A DNA stretch of 64,000 nt from Amycolatopsis balhimycina FH 1894 (GCF_000384295.1 NZ_KB913037.1:10429508-10493507), one strand, 5' to 3'; numbered from the stretch's first letter, positions 1 to 9,032 are shown. Numbers and translations: made by a program. The notes: generated from the sequence alone by a model not told the origin.

Positions 1-70
1 GCGGCCCCCTGCCCTCTCCGGTTCACGGTAGCGTGTGCGGGTTCGTGGCGAAGGGGGTTCGGAGAGCGGT

Positions 71-427
71 ATGGCACCAACGACCGGTCCGCGTGTCGGC
101 ATCCTGTGCGAGCAGGCGGGGGAGGCGCTGGCGGACCGTGCCGCGCGGTACGGCGTGGCGGACGTGCTGGCCAGGGTCGTCGCGGCGGCTTCTCGCGGCG
201 AAGTGGCCGAAGCCGACCTCGATCTGCTCGACAGCGCCTTCGCCCGGCACGGCATCGACCACCTGACGCGGGGGCACCGCAGCTTCGAACCGTGGCCGGG
301 CGCGCGGAAACTCGTCGCCACCGGGTGGGAGTGCCCGACCGGTGCGTGCCCGCGCGTGGCGACCGGCGAGCAGCCGTCGTGCCGGCTGACCGGGCGGCCG
401 TTCCGCGAGACCCGGGTCGAGCTGTGA
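71..427 (+). CDS. Hypothetical protein with C-terminal cysteines
   Basis: A 118-residue protein that I do not recognise. The ATG at 71 was chosen because GGAGAG lies just upstream; an in-frame upstream start at 35 has no ribosome site. The N-terminal half looks helical and Ala/Arg-rich with no signal peptide or membrane segment. The C-terminal third holds three cysteines in the order C-x4-C-x10-C, which could bind a metal or form disulfides, but this matches no motif I can name. Its stop overlaps the GTG of the next gene by 4 bases (GTGA), so the two are translationally coupled and probably act together. Confidence 0.7.
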   Translation: MAPTTGPRVGILCEQAGEALADRAARYGVADVLARVVAAASRGEVAEADLDLLDSAFARHGIDHLTRGHRSFEPWPGARKLVATGWECPTGACPRVATGEQPSCRLTGRPFRETRVEL

Positions 428-1296
428 ACGCTTTCCTCACCGAGCTCGGCAAGAACCTGGCCGGTCGCTGGGCCGCCGCGCTCGCGGTGCCCGCCGCGGT
501 GTTCGTGGCCGTCACGGTGGTGGCGGTCGTGCTCGGGCCCGCGCACGCGCTCGACTTCGCGTTGCTGCGTACCCGGGTGACGACGGTGTCCACGGGCCCG
601 GCCCTGGTGTGGGCCGCGGCGGGGTTCCTCGCCGCGACCACGCTCGCCGGCCTGGCCGTGACCGCGCTGGGCGGCGTCGTGACCGCGGCGTGGGGCGCGC
701 CGGGCACCGGCCCCGGCCGGCCGTTCACCGCGCTGCGCCGCCGACGCTGGCGCCGGGCGGCGGCCAAGGCGGACACCGCGGTCGAGGCGGTGCTGGCCGA
801 TCGCGAAAACCGCCGTGCCAAGGCCGAAGCGCGTCGATCGGTGCTGCGCCGCGACGCGATCTCCGAGATCGAGCCGGACGCGCCGACGTGGGCGGGCGAC
901 CGGTTGCGCGCGGTGGCCGTCCGCGTCCGCCGCGGCACCGGCCTCGACCTGACCACGACGTGGCCGCGGCTGTGGCTGGTACTGCCGGACGCAGTGCGGA
1001 CGGAGGTGACGACGGTCCAGGACCGGTGCGCCTCGGCGGCCCGCACGCCGGTGTGGGGCCTGGCCTACCTGGCCGTCGGCGCGTACTGGTGGCCCGCGCT
1101 CGTGCCGGGGCTCGGGCTGCTGCTGGTTTCGCGGCGGCGGATCCGCCGCTCGGTCGGGGTGTACGCCGACCTCGTCGAGGCGGCGGTCGACCTGCACGGG
1201 CGCGATGTCGCCGACCGCCTGGGGTTCGAACTGGCGGGACCGTTGACGCCCGAGGTGGGGGAGCAGGTCACCGAGGCACTTCGGAAGCGAGCCTAG
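424..1296 (+). CDS. Putative membrane protein coupled to the upstream hypothetical gene
   Basis: A 290-residue protein starting at the GTG that overlaps the previous stop. There are two hydrophobic segments near residues 18-42 and 60-88, then a basic, Arg-rich cytosolic stretch (about 95-145), a further hydrophobic pair around 210-235, and a soluble tail. This suggests an integral membrane protein with a charged cytosolic domain between membrane hairpins. No catalytic motif is visible. The overlap with the upstream cysteine-containing protein implies a two-gene operon; the next gene begins 87 bases on behind its own promoter-like region. Function unknown. Confidence 0.75.
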   Translation: MNAFLTELGKNLAGRWAAALAVPAAVFVAVTVVAVVLGPAHALDFALLRTRVTTVSTGPALVWAAAGFLAATTLAGLAVTALGGVVTAAWGAPGTGPGRPFTALRRRRWRRAAAKADTAVEAVLADRENRRAKAEARRSVLRRDAISEIEPDAPTWAGDRLRAVAVRVRRGTGLDLTTTWPRLWLVLPDAVRTEVTTVQDRCASAARTPVWGLAYLAVGAYWWPALVPGLGLLLVSRRRIRRSVGVYADLVEAAVDLHGRDVADRLGFELAGPLTPEVGEQVTEALRKRA

Positions 1297-1339
1297 GACC
1301 GTTGCGGAACCGGGTGGCGACGCTATACGGTTGGCGAAC

Positions 1340-1353
1340 TAGAACACGTTATA
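1340..1353 (+). promoter_or_regulatory. KstR-like operator upstream of the GMC/aldehyde dehydrogenase operon
   Basis: The 14 bases fit TnnAACnnGTTnnA exactly, the consensus described for KstR, the TetR-type repressor of sterol catabolism in mycobacteria and rhodococci. The flanks extend it to an imperfect 16-base palindrome (1339-1354). It sits 31 bases before the ATG at 1384, a position where a repressor would block transcription. That KstR is the protein that binds here is inference. Confidence 0.6.
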
Positions 1354-1383
1354 GTTTGTCGGGCCGGTCACCGAGGAGCGGAC

Positions 1384-3012
1384 ATGGCGAAAAGGGCGGC
1401 GCGCGGCGACGAGGCCGACTACGTCGTCGTCGGGTCGGGGAGCTCCGGGGCGGCGATCGCGGGGCGGCTCGCACAGTCCGGGGCCAGCGTGATCGTGCTG
1501 GAAGCCGGCAAGAGCGACGACCAGCTGCTGGTCAAGAAGCCCGGCCTGGTCGGGCCGATGCACGCGGTGCCGCAGCTCAAGAAACCGCTCGACTGGGGCT
1601 TCTACGGCGTGCCGCAGAAACACGTTCTCGATCGGCGGATGCCGGTGCCGCGCGGCCGGGTCGTCGGCGGCTCCAGCTCCATCAACGGCATGGTCTACGT
1701 CCGCGGCAACCGCGCCAACTTCGACTCGTGGGCCGCCGAGGGCAACACCGGCTGGGACGCCGACAGCGTGAACGCCGCCTACAAGCGGATCGAGGACTTC
1801 GAAGACGGCGAGAACGCCTTCCGCGGCGCGGGCGGGCCGATCCGGGTCACCCGCGCGAAGAACCCGCAGGAAGGCTCGCTGCAGTTCGTCGACGCCACCG
1901 CCGACGCGCTCGGCTGCAAGATCCTCGACGACTACAACGCCGAGTCCCAAGAAGGCGTCAGCCGGATGCAGCAGAACGCCGCCGACGGCCTGCGCTACAG
2001 CGCCTCGCGCGGCTACCTCCACGACCTCGCGTCCCCGACGCTGCAGCTGCAAGACCGGGTGCTGGTCGAGAAGGTGCTGATCGAAAACGGCCGCGCCGTC
2101 GGTGTCGAGGTCCTCGACGGACGCCGTCGTCGCACCATCCGCGCCGGCAAGGAGGTCATCCTCTCCGCCGGCGTCATCGGCTCGGCCCAGCTGCTCATGC
2201 TGTCCGGCATCGGCCACGCCGAGCACCTCAAGGACCACGGCATCGACGTCGTCGCCGACCTGCCCGTCGGCGACAACATGCACGACCACATGTTCCACGC
2301 CCTGACGTTCCACGTGACGACCAGCAAGAACAAGGGCACGGCGCCGTACTTCGCCCGCGGGCTGGCCAGGGAGCTGCTGCGGCCCGGCACCACGTTCCTG
2401 GCGAACTCGGTCTTCGAGGCGGTCGCGTTCCTGCGGACCTCGCAGGCCGGGAAGATTCCCGACCTGCAGCTGCACCTGCTGCCGTGGGCCTACGTTTCGC
2501 CCAACCAGGACGCGCCGATCCGGCACGACGTCGACAAGCGGCCCGCGCTCACCGTGCTGACCACCCTGATCTACCCGAAGAGCCGCGGCACGCTGCGGCT
2601 CGCCTCGGCCGATCCCGCCGCGGCCCCGCTCATCGACTTCCAGTACCTGTCCGACCCGGCCGACCTCGAGCTGCTCGGCGAGGGCTCGGAGATGGCGCGC
2701 GAGATCTTCGCGTCGAAGGCGTTCAAGGGCGCGGTCAAGGAAGAGATCCACCCGGGCGCGAAGCTGCGGGGGCAGGACCTGCGTGACGCGATCCTGAACC
2801 GCGCGACGTCGGTCTACCACGGCGTCGGCACGTGCCGGATGGGCGTCGACGAGCTCGCGGTCGTCGGCCCGGACCTGCGCGTGCGCGGCGTCGAGGGCCT
2901 GCGGGTCTGCGACGCCTCGATCATGCCGTCCATCACCGGCGGCAACACCAACGCGCCCTGCGTCATGATCGGCGAAATGGGCGCCCAGCTCGTCCTCGGG
3001 AGCAGGCCGTGA
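1384..3012 (+). CDS. GMC family oxidoreductase (FAD alcohol dehydrogenase)
   Basis: A 542-residue flavoprotein of the glucose-methanol-choline family, which oxidises alcohols to aldehydes or ketones with FAD. The N-terminal dinucleotide fold shows GSGSSG at 17-22, the family signature GGSSSIN lies at 95-101, and the C-terminal pair His479 / Asn523 (in GGNTN) matches the usual catalytic His and Asn. Length and domain order are normal for bacterial members. The stop overlaps the GTG of the aldehyde dehydrogenase gene, so an alcohol-to-aldehyde-to-acid sequence is likely. The substrate cannot be read from the sequence; the KstR-like box upstream hints at a sterol- or lipid-derived alcohol. Confidence 0.92.
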   Translation: MAKRAARGDEADYVVVGSGSSGAAIAGRLAQSGASVIVLEAGKSDDQLLVKKPGLVGPMHAVPQLKKPLDWGFYGVPQKHVLDRRMPVPRGRVVGGSSSINGMVYVRGNRANFDSWAAEGNTGWDADSVNAAYKRIEDFEDGENAFRGAGGPIRVTRAKNPQEGSLQFVDATADALGCKILDDYNAESQEGVSRMQQNAADGLRYSASRGYLHDLASPTLQLQDRVLVEKVLIENGRAVGVEVLDGRRRRTIRAGKEVILSAGVIGSAQLLMLSGIGHAEHLKDHGIDVVADLPVGDNMHDHMFHALTFHVTTSKNKGTAPYFARGLARELLRPGTTFLANSVFEAVAFLRTSQAGKIPDLQLHLLPWAYVSPNQDAPIRHDVDKRPALTVLTTLIYPKSRGTLRLASADPAAAPLIDFQYLSDPADLELLGEGSEMAREIFASKAFKGAVKEEIHPGAKLRGQDLRDAILNRATSVYHGVGTCRMGVDELAVVGPDLRVRGVEGLRVCDASIMPSITGGNTNAPCVMIGEMGAQLVLGSRP

Positions 3013-4583
3013 CCCTCACCCCGCTCGAACTCACCCGTCCGGCGTCCGTCACCGACGCTTTCCTGGCGCAGCTGGTGTCCCGCGTGCCGGGTTCGTCCGG
3101 CGCGACCTGGAAGCTGACCGAGGTCTACACCGGAGACGTGCTCGTCGAGCTGCCGCAGTCGACGCCGGAGGACATCGAGCGGGCGTTCGCCGTCGCGCGC
3201 GAGGCCCAGCGGAAGTGGGCGGCCACGCCGGTCAAGGAACGGCTGGCGGTGTTCAAGCGGGCGCACACGCTGTTCGTCGACCGGGCGCGGACCGTCGCCG
3301 ACCTCATCCAGGTGGAGAGCGGCAAGAACCGGCGGATGGCGATCGAGGAGACCTGCGACCCGCCGATGGTGATGGGCCACTACCTGAAGCGGGCGGCGAA
3401 GCTGCTGGCGCCGACGAAGCGCGGCGGCCCGGTGCCGCTGCTGACGAACTCGACCGAGGTCCGGCTGCCCAAGGGAGTCGTCGGCATCATCGCGCCGTGG
3501 AACTTCCCGTTCGCCACCGGCGTTTCCGACGCGATCCCGGCGCTGATGGCCGGCAACGCGGTCGTGCTGAAACCGGACAACAAAACGGCGCTCTCACCGC
3601 TCTACGGGGTTCGGCTGCTGGAGGAAGCGGGGCTGCCGGAAGGGTTGTTCCAGGTGGTGTGCGGCGAGGGGCCCGACGTCGGACCCACGCTGATCGACCA
3701 CGCCGACTACGTGATGTTCACCGGCTCGACGGCCACCGGGCGGGTGATCGGCGAGCGGGCGGGACGCAACCTGATCGGCTGCTGCCTGGAGCTCGGCGGC
3801 AAGAACCCGATGATCGTGCTGGAGGACGCTTCGCTGGCCGAAGCCGTGCAGGGCGCGATCTTCGGTGCGTTCGGCAACACGGGCCAGATCTGCATGCACA
3901 TCGAGCGGATCTACCTGCCGGAGTCCCGGTACGAGGAGTTCAAGACGGCGTTCGTGGCGGCGGCGTCGGCCCTCGACGTCCGCGCGGCCTACGACTTCGG
4001 CCCCGACATGGGCTCGCTGGTCTCGGTGGACCACATGCGCCGGGTGAAGTCCCATGTGGACGATGCGGTCGCCAAGGGTGCCACGGTGTTGTGCGGCGGC
4101 AAGCCGCGGCCCGACCTCGGCCCGGCCTTCTTCGAGCCGACGATCCTCGAGGGTGTCACGAAGGACATGGACTGCGGCGTGACGGAGACCTTCGGTCCGG
4201 TGGTGGCACTGCACAAGTACCGCACGGTCGACGAAGCGGTGGCGCTGGCCAACGACACGGACTACGGCCTGAACGCCTCGGTCTGGAGCACCGACGTCAC
4301 GGCGGCCCGCGCGCTGGCGGCCCGGATCGAGTCCGGCAACGTGAACGTGAACGACATCCTCGCGACCGCGTACGCGGCGAAGGGGACGCCGTCCGGCGGG
4401 GTGAAGAACTCCGGAGTCGGTGCGCGGCACGGTGATCAGGGACTGCTCAAGTACACGGACGTGCAGAACCTGGCCGTGCTGAAGAAGCAGGTGATGGGAC
4501 CGCGGCCGGGGCAGGGGTACGAGAAGTACGTCGAGAGCATGCTTTCCGGGCTGAAGCTGATGCGGAAGCTGCGGATCCGGTAA
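3009..4583 (+). CDS. gabD2: Succinate-semialdehyde dehydrogenase, GabD2 type
   Basis: A 524-residue NAD(P)-dependent aldehyde dehydrogenase starting at a GTG that overlaps the previous stop by 4 bases. It has the PWNFP motif at 163-167, FTGS at 237-240, the general base Glu261 in LELGGKNP and the nucleophile Cys295 in GQIC. The overall sequence, including the stretch after the cysteine and the C-terminal GLLKYT block, resembles mycobacterial GabD2, which oxidises succinate semialdehyde to succinate. Coupling to a GMC oxidoreductase suggests that the aldehyde made by that enzyme may be the true substrate. The stop lies 3 bases from the convergent phospholipase gene. Confidence 0.88.
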   Translation: MTLTPLELTRPASVTDAFLAQLVSRVPGSSGATWKLTEVYTGDVLVELPQSTPEDIERAFAVAREAQRKWAATPVKERLAVFKRAHTLFVDRARTVADLIQVESGKNRRMAIEETCDPPMVMGHYLKRAAKLLAPTKRGGPVPLLTNSTEVRLPKGVVGIIAPWNFPFATGVSDAIPALMAGNAVVLKPDNKTALSPLYGVRLLEEAGLPEGLFQVVCGEGPDVGPTLIDHADYVMFTGSTATGRVIGERAGRNLIGCCLELGGKNPMIVLEDASLAEAVQGAIFGAFGNTGQICMHIERIYLPESRYEEFKTAFVAAASALDVRAAYDFGPDMGSLVSVDHMRRVKSHVDDAVAKGATVLCGGKPRPDLGPAFFEPTILEGVTKDMDCGVTETFGPVVALHKYRTVDEAVALANDTDYGLNASVWSTDVTAARALAARIESGNVNVNDILATAYAAKGTPSGGVKNSGVGARHGDQGLLKYTDVQNLAVLKKQVMGPRPGQGYEKYVESMLSGLKLMRKLRIR

Positions 4584-4586
4584 CGC

Positions 4587-6035
4587 TCAGCCGTCCACCA
4601 GCAGCCCTCGCAACGGTCCCTGCAGCCGGCCCGCCCGCCGCGAAACCCCCGGCAGCAGCACCAGCCGGTGGGTCCGCTGCTCACCGCGGCGTTCCCGCTC
4701 GGCCTGTTCCTCGGCCAGCGGCCGCCACAGGTTGTCGACCACATCCGCCGGGTCCCGGTCTTCGAGTTCCGAGACCGGACGTCCCAGGTGCTCGGCCCAC
4801 AATCGCAGCCGGGTCGCGCGGACCACGGACGGGTCGTCGGTGGCGATGTTGACCTCGGTGTCGTTGAACAGCGAATGCTCGTTCAGGTTCGCCGAGCCCA
4901 CGGTCAACCACGAGTCGTCCACGATGCCGAGCTTCGCGTGGACGTACACCGGGGCCGCCGAGTCACCGTCGTGGGCGCTGATCGTCGTGGCCAGCAGCCG
5001 CTGGTTCCCGTCGTCCGCGTCGAGCAACCGGCCCAGCTGGCCGCGGGTGGTGTCGGAGCCGTTGCTCGGCTTGCGGGGCAGCAGCAGGACCACACGGAAC
5101 TCGTCGGACGGCGGGTTGCGGAGCTTGTCCAGCAGCACCTCGGCGATCTCCGGCGACCACAGGAACTGGTTCTCCAGGTAGATCAGCCGCCGCGCCGAGC
5201 GCAGCGCCCGGAGGTAGCCGTCCAGGACGGTGAACTCGCCCTTCGGCAGGAAGTCGTAGGTGTCGTTCGGCACCGTCCGCAGCAGCTGGACGCGGCTGCC
5301 GCCCACCGGTTCCGGCACCGCGGACGCCGGCAGGTCCTCGCCCGCCACCTCGCTCCACCGGCGGCGGAAGTGGTCGGCGACGTCGGCGACGACCGGTCCG
5401 TCGAGCCGCGCCATCAGGTCGTGCCACCCGATCGGCCGCGGCGGGTGGTCCGGGCTGTCGTGCCGGTCGCCCTCCAGCGCGGTGAGGTCCACCCCGCCGA
5501 CGAACGCGACGGCGTCATCGACGATCACCAGCTTCTCGTGGTGGCAGTGCATCGTCCGCTCGCGGGCGTCGAGCACGCAGCGCACGTCGGTGCCGTCGGT
5601 GAACTTCCGCCGCTCGGACCGTGCCAGCTTCCGCGACGGCTGGAACGCCGGAAAGGGCGGCCCGGCCCACAGCAGGACCCGGACCTGGACGCCGCGCCCG
5701 GCGGCCTCGGCGAGCAGCTGACGCAAGGTGGGGGAGCCGGGCTCGCGCGTCAGCCGGAAGTCGGCGCTCGCGTGCCAGTTGGCGATGTGCACGTGCGATT
5801 TCGCCCGCCGGATGGCGTCCGCCACGGCGGGCAGCGACTCCTCGCCGTCGATCAGCACCTCGACGCGGTTGCCGTCCCGGACGGGAGCCCGGCCGCCGAG
5901 CGGGTCGTGCGCGCCGCCAGGGTCGAGCACGGCACCCCAGCCGAGCCGGTGCAGCCGCCGCCGGTGGTGGGCGCACAGGACGCTCTCCAGCCCGTCGCCC
6001 AGCCGCTCGTCCACCTTGTCCAGGAAAGCATTCAC
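4587..6035 (-). CDS. Phospholipase D family protein with two HKD motifs
   Basis: A 482-residue cytosolic protein with both halves of the phospholipase D active site: His166-Lys168-Asp173 and His366-Lys368-Asp373, each followed by the GG/GS-x-N/D pattern of the family. Members hydrolyse or transfer phosphodiesters (phospholipids, cardiolipin synthesis, or DNA). No signal peptide or membrane segment is visible, so secreted phospholipase D is less likely than a cardiolipin-synthase-like or nuclease-like role. The gene is convergent with the dehydrogenase operon and stands alone, separated from the reductase gene by 50 bases. Confidence 0.88.
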   Translation of the reverse strand: MNAFLDKVDERLGDGLESVLCAHHRRRLHRLGWGAVLDPGGAHDPLGGRAPVRDGNRVEVLIDGEESLPAVADAIRRAKSHVHIANWHASADFRLTREPGSPTLRQLLAEAAGRGVQVRVLLWAGPPFPAFQPSRKLARSERRKFTDGTDVRCVLDARERTMHCHHEKLVIVDDAVAFVGGVDLTALEGDRHDSPDHPPRPIGWHDLMARLDGPVVADVADHFRRRWSEVAGEDLPASAVPEPVGGSRVQLLRTVPNDTYDFLPKGEFTVLDGYLRALRSARRLIYLENQFLWSPEIAEVLLDKLRNPPSDEFRVVLLLPRKPSNGSDTTRGQLGRLLDADDGNQRLLATTISAHDGDSAAPVYVHAKLGIVDDSWLTVGSANLNEHSLFNDTEVNIATDDPSVVRATRLRLWAEHLGRPVSELEDRDPADVVDNLWRPLAEEQAERERRGEQRTHRLVLLPGVSRRAGRLQGPLRGLLVDG

Positions 6036-6085
6036 CGTCCCATATCACTACAGATCGGCCCGGCCCGCCGCGCAGTGACGCTCCG

Positions 6086-7003
6086 TCAGAGGTCGAGCAC
6101 CAGCCGCGGGGAGCAGGCGCGCGACACGCAGAGCATCATCACTTCGTTCTCCAGCCGCTCGGCCTCGGTCAGCACCGAGTCGCGGTGGTCCGGTTCGCCG
6201 CCGAGGACGCCGGTTTCGCAGGTGCCGCACGTGCCCTCGCGGCACGACGACAGCACCGTCACCCCGGCTTCCTCGACCACCTCGAGGATCGATCGGTCCG
6301 CGGGCACCGGCAGCACCCGGCCCGACCCGGCCAGCTCGACCTCGAACGCCGTGCGCGGACCATCATCGAGCTGAGCGGTGAAGCGCTCGACGTGCAGGTT
6401 GCCCGGTTCGAGGGCCTCCACCGCGGCCAGCAGCGGTTCCGGGCCGCAGCAGTACACCGCCGTGCCCGGATCTGCCGTGGCCAGGAGCGTCGGGAGGTCC
6501 AGCAGGCCTTGTTCGTCCTGGGGCCGGAACCTCACCCGGTCGCCGTAAGAAGCCAGGTCGGACGTGAACGCCATCGACGCGCGAGTACGGCCGCCGTACA
6601 CCAGCTGCCAGTCGCGGCCCGAGCGAGCGACCCGGTCGAGCATCGGCAGGATCGGAGTGATGCCGATGCCGCCGGCGATGAACAGGTATCGCTCGGCGTC
6701 GACGAGGGCGAAGTGGTTGCGCGGGCCGTCCACCTCGACGCGGTCCCCGTCGGCCAGTGCGTCGTGGACGTACGCCGAGCCGCCGCGGCCGTCGGGCTCC
6801 CGCAGCACCGCCACCTGGTACACCGACGTGTCCCCGGGATCGCCGCACAGCGAGTACTGCCGCACCAAGCCGGGCAGCAGGAGGTCGACGTGGGCCCCCG
6901 GCTCCCACGACGGCAGCGGCTCGCCGCCGGGCGCGCGGAGGGTGAGCCGGACGACGCCGTCGGCCAGCTTTTCCTTGCGGTCCACCAAAAGATCGAGAGC
7001 CAT
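6086..7003 (-). CDS. Oxygenase reductase, VanB-like (flavin plus 2Fe-2S ferredoxin)
   Basis: A 305-residue electron-transfer protein of the phthalate dioxygenase reductase type: N-terminal flavin-binding barrel, NAD-binding domain with GGIGITP near 130, and a C-terminal plant-type ferredoxin domain with cluster ligands Cys254, Cys259, Cys262 and Cys292. It passes electrons from NAD(P)H through FMN to the Rieske oxygenase encoded two genes upstream. The ATG shares one base with the stop of the 52-residue gene (TGATG), so it is the third cistron of a coupled operon. Domain order and length match vanillate O-demethylase reductases. Confidence 0.92.
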   Translation of the reverse strand: MALDLLVDRKEKLADGVVRLTLRAPGGEPLPSWEPGAHVDLLLPGLVRQYSLCGDPGDTSVYQVAVLREPDGRGGSAYVHDALADGDRVEVDGPRNHFALVDAERYLFIAGGIGITPILPMLDRVARSGRDWQLVYGGRTRASMAFTSDLASYGDRVRFRPQDEQGLLDLPTLLATADPGTAVYCCGPEPLLAAVEALEPGNLHVERFTAQLDDGPRTAFEVELAGSGRVLPVPADRSILEVVEEAGVTVLSSCREGTCGTCETGVLGGEPDHRDSVLTEAERLENEVMMLCVSRACSPRLVLDL

Positions 7004-7161
7004 CAGTGTCCTTCAGGGTGAGCGAGGAGCCATTCCCACAGCTCTACGGGGTCTTCGAACTCGCGCTCGGCGCCGCAGTGGCAGACCGCGCGCAGGCGGT
7101 CGGTGCCGAGCACCCAGTGGATCCGGTAGACGCGGTCCCCGGTGAGCATGGGGCGGGTCAC
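7003..7161 (-). CDS. Small CxC protein inserted between oxygenase and reductase
   Basis: A 52-residue protein encoded between the oxygenase and reductase genes. Its GTG overlaps the oxygenase stop by 4 bases (GTGA) and its stop shares a base with the reductase start (TGATG), so it is translated in lockstep with both. It contains Cys27-His28-Cys29-Gly followed by an acidic, Trp-rich helix and a C-terminal HPEGH, a layout that could bind one metal ion. No known domain is recognised. The tight double overlap argues strongly that it is real and works with the Rieske system, perhaps as an assembly or electron-transfer accessory; that role is inference. Confidence 0.8.
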   Translation of the reverse strand: MTRPMLTGDRVYRIHWVLGTDRLRAVCHCGAEREFEDPVELWEWLLAHPEGH

Positions 7162-8198
7162 GGCGTCACCGGCGCAGCCATCCGCTGCAGCATCCGGCGG
7201 GCCGCGAGACCGCCGGTGTCGATGTTGATCGACAGTTCCTGGTAGCCGTCCGGTTCGGTGGCGATGACCTGCTCGAGGACGTCGAGTGCTTCGACGTCCT
7301 GCAGCACCACGGTGCGGTTGTTCTCGGCGAGGAAGGCCGACACGCCCTCGTCGTCGAGCGCGAAGTCCCGGGCCACCGCCCAGAAGTCGTGTGTGGAGTG
7401 CTCGGTTTCCGGCGTGATGGCGTAGACGACCTCGACGTGGAAGGCGTCCGGGTCGCTGCCGTCCGGGTTCGGCACGGACCCGACCGGCGCGATGCGGCTG
7501 TGCAGCTTGTACAGGCACGGCGGCGTGTACTCGATGTCCTGCCAGCGCGCGATGCGGCCCTCGAGGCCGGTCGACTTGGCGTAGAAGGGCGGGCACGCCG
7601 CGTCGGCCATGTGCCGCGAGACGTAGACGACGCCGGCTTCGTCGTCGACTTCGGTCGTGATCGGCGTTTCGGCGACCTCGGGGGTGCCGATGTAGCCGCC
7701 GTGCAGGTAGGTCTCGTGGGACAGGTCCAGCAGGTTGTCCACCAGTAGCGAATACCGCGCCTTGAGCGGTTCCATCCCGCAGACCGTGGTGTAGTCCGGC
7801 GAGTCGAGCCAGGGCGCCCGCGGAATCGCCGCCGCGTCGGCCTTCGAAGGGTCGCCGATGAACACCCAGACGAAGGAGTCCTGCTCCACCAGCGGGTAGT
7901 GCGTCAGCCGCGCGGTCCGCGGCACCCGCGTCTGCCCGGGCACGGCGACGCACTTGCCGTCGACGCCGTAGGTGAAGCCGTGGTAGCCACAAATGACCTG
8001 GTCGTCGACCAGCCGGGACGGCGCCTGCGACAACGGGAACCGCCGGTGCACGCACCGGTCGGCCATCGCGGTGACGCTCCCGTCGCGGGTCCGCCAGAAC
8101 AGGATCGGTTCCCCGCAGATGGTGCGGCTGAAGAGTTCCTGGCCGATCTCGGAGCCGTAGGCGGCGACGTACCACTGGTCGCGGGGGAAGGCGCTCAT
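7158..8198 (-). CDS. Rieske non-heme iron oxygenase, VanA-like
   Basis: A 346-residue oxygenase alpha subunit. The Rieske [2Fe-2S] centre is CxH at 49-51 and CxxH at 70-73, and the catalytic iron site follows the family pattern N155-D158-H161-H166. Sequence style and length are close to vanillate O-demethylase oxygenases, which remove aromatic methoxy groups, though related enzymes hydroxylate other aromatics or steroids. It is the first gene of a coupled three-gene operon with the CxC protein and the VanB-like reductase, and lies 69 bases after an IclR regulator gene on the same strand. Confidence 0.92.
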   Translation of the reverse strand: MSAFPRDQWYVAAYGSEIGQELFSRTICGEPILFWRTRDGSVTAMADRCVHRRFPLSQAPSRLVDDQVICGYHGFTYGVDGKCVAVPGQTRVPRTARLTHYPLVEQDSFVWVFIGDPSKADAAAIPRAPWLDSPDYTTVCGMEPLKARYSLLVDNLLDLSHETYLHGGYIGTPEVAETPITTEVDDEAGVVYVSRHMADAACPPFYAKSTGLEGRIARWQDIEYTPPCLYKLHSRIAPVGSVPNPDGSDPDAFHVEVVYAITPETEHSTHDFWAVARDFALDDEGVSAFLAENNRTVVLQDVEALDVLEQVIATEPDGYQELSINIDTGGLAARRMLQRMAAPVTP

Positions 8199-8267
8199 CG
8201 GGTCGTCCTTTCGTGGTGGGCCGGGTCACAGCCTGCGGGACCGGCCCGGGTGCCACGAAGGGCTATT

Positions 8268-9032
8268 TCATAAGATGGAAAGCGCGCGGGAGATCGCCCG
8301 GGCGCTGGTCATCACCAGCGGAGCGAGCGCGTGCGGCGACGCGCTGCCGTACCGCACGACGAGCGACACGGCCGCGACGACCTGGCCGCGCGAGTCGAGG
8401 ATCGGCGCGCCGACCGACAACGCGTCGAGGGTCACCTGGCGCTCGCTGATCGAGAACCCGTGGGTGCGCACGTCGGCCAGCATGTGGCGCAGCCGGTCCG
8501 GATCGGTCACGGTTTCGCTGGTGTACCCCTCGATCGGGCGGCCGAGGACGTCCTCCTGCACCTCGGCGGGGGCGTGGGCGAGCAGGACGAGCCCGACGCC
8601 CGTCGCGGTCAGCGCGAACCGCCCGCCGACGCGGGTCAGCACGGGCACGGCCCCGGTGCCCGCGATCCGCTCGATGTACACCACTTCGGTGCCCTCGCGG
8701 ACCGCGAGCTGGACGTTCTCCCGGGTGATCTGCGAGAGGTCCTCCAGGAACGGCAGGGCGAGCTCCCGCAGGCCCAGTCCCCGCGGCGCGAGCGACCCGA
8801 GTTCCCACAGCCGCAGCCCGACGCGGTAGATGCCCACTTCGTCCCGTTCGAGCGCGCCCCACTCGCAGAACTCCCGCAGCAGCCGGTGCGCGGTCGCGGC
8901 CGGGATCCCGGCCCGGCGCGCGACGTCGCTCAGCCGCAGCGCCGGCCGGTCCGGGGAGAACGCTTCGAGGACCCGCAGCGCGCGGCCCAGCACCGGCCCG
9001 GTGGCGCCGGGAACGCGACCTCGATGGGGCAA
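8268..9032 (-). CDS. IclR family transcriptional regulator
   Basis: A 254-residue regulator with an N-terminal winged helix (about 12-70, with LSDVARRAGIPAATAHRLL as recognition region) and a C-terminal IclR effector-binding domain ending in the SAPILD/RGQVVAAVSL pattern. The start is a TTG at 9032, preceded by GGAGG at a 6-base distance; no better start exists. IclR proteins often control aromatic catabolism genes next to them, so control of the Rieske operon immediately downstream is likely. Its last codons lie in an imperfect TTTCAT/TGGAAA inverted repeat (8266-8281) that could be a binding site. Confidence 0.9.
   Translation of the reverse strand: MPHRGRVPGATGPVLGRALRVLEAFSPDRPALRLSDVARRAGIPAATAHRLLREFCEWGALERDEVGIYRVGLRLWELGSLAPRGLGLRELALPFLEDLSQITRENVQLAVREGTEVVYIERIAGTGAVPVLTRVGGRFALTATGVGLVLLAHAPAEVQEDVLGRPIEGYTSETVTDPDRLRHMLADVRTHGFSISERQVTLDALSVGAPILDSRGQVVAAVSLVVRYGSASPHALAPLVMTSARAISRALSIL

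Noticed and set aside
4668..6374. Open frame of 568 codons antisense to the phospholipase D gene
   Set aside because: The opposite strand has both HKD motifs in frame; this frame shows no domain.
8266..8281. Imperfect TTTCAT/TGGAAA inverted repeat as an IclR operator
   Set aside because: It overlaps the end of the iclR gene and matches poorly; noted in the gene entry but not listed as a site.
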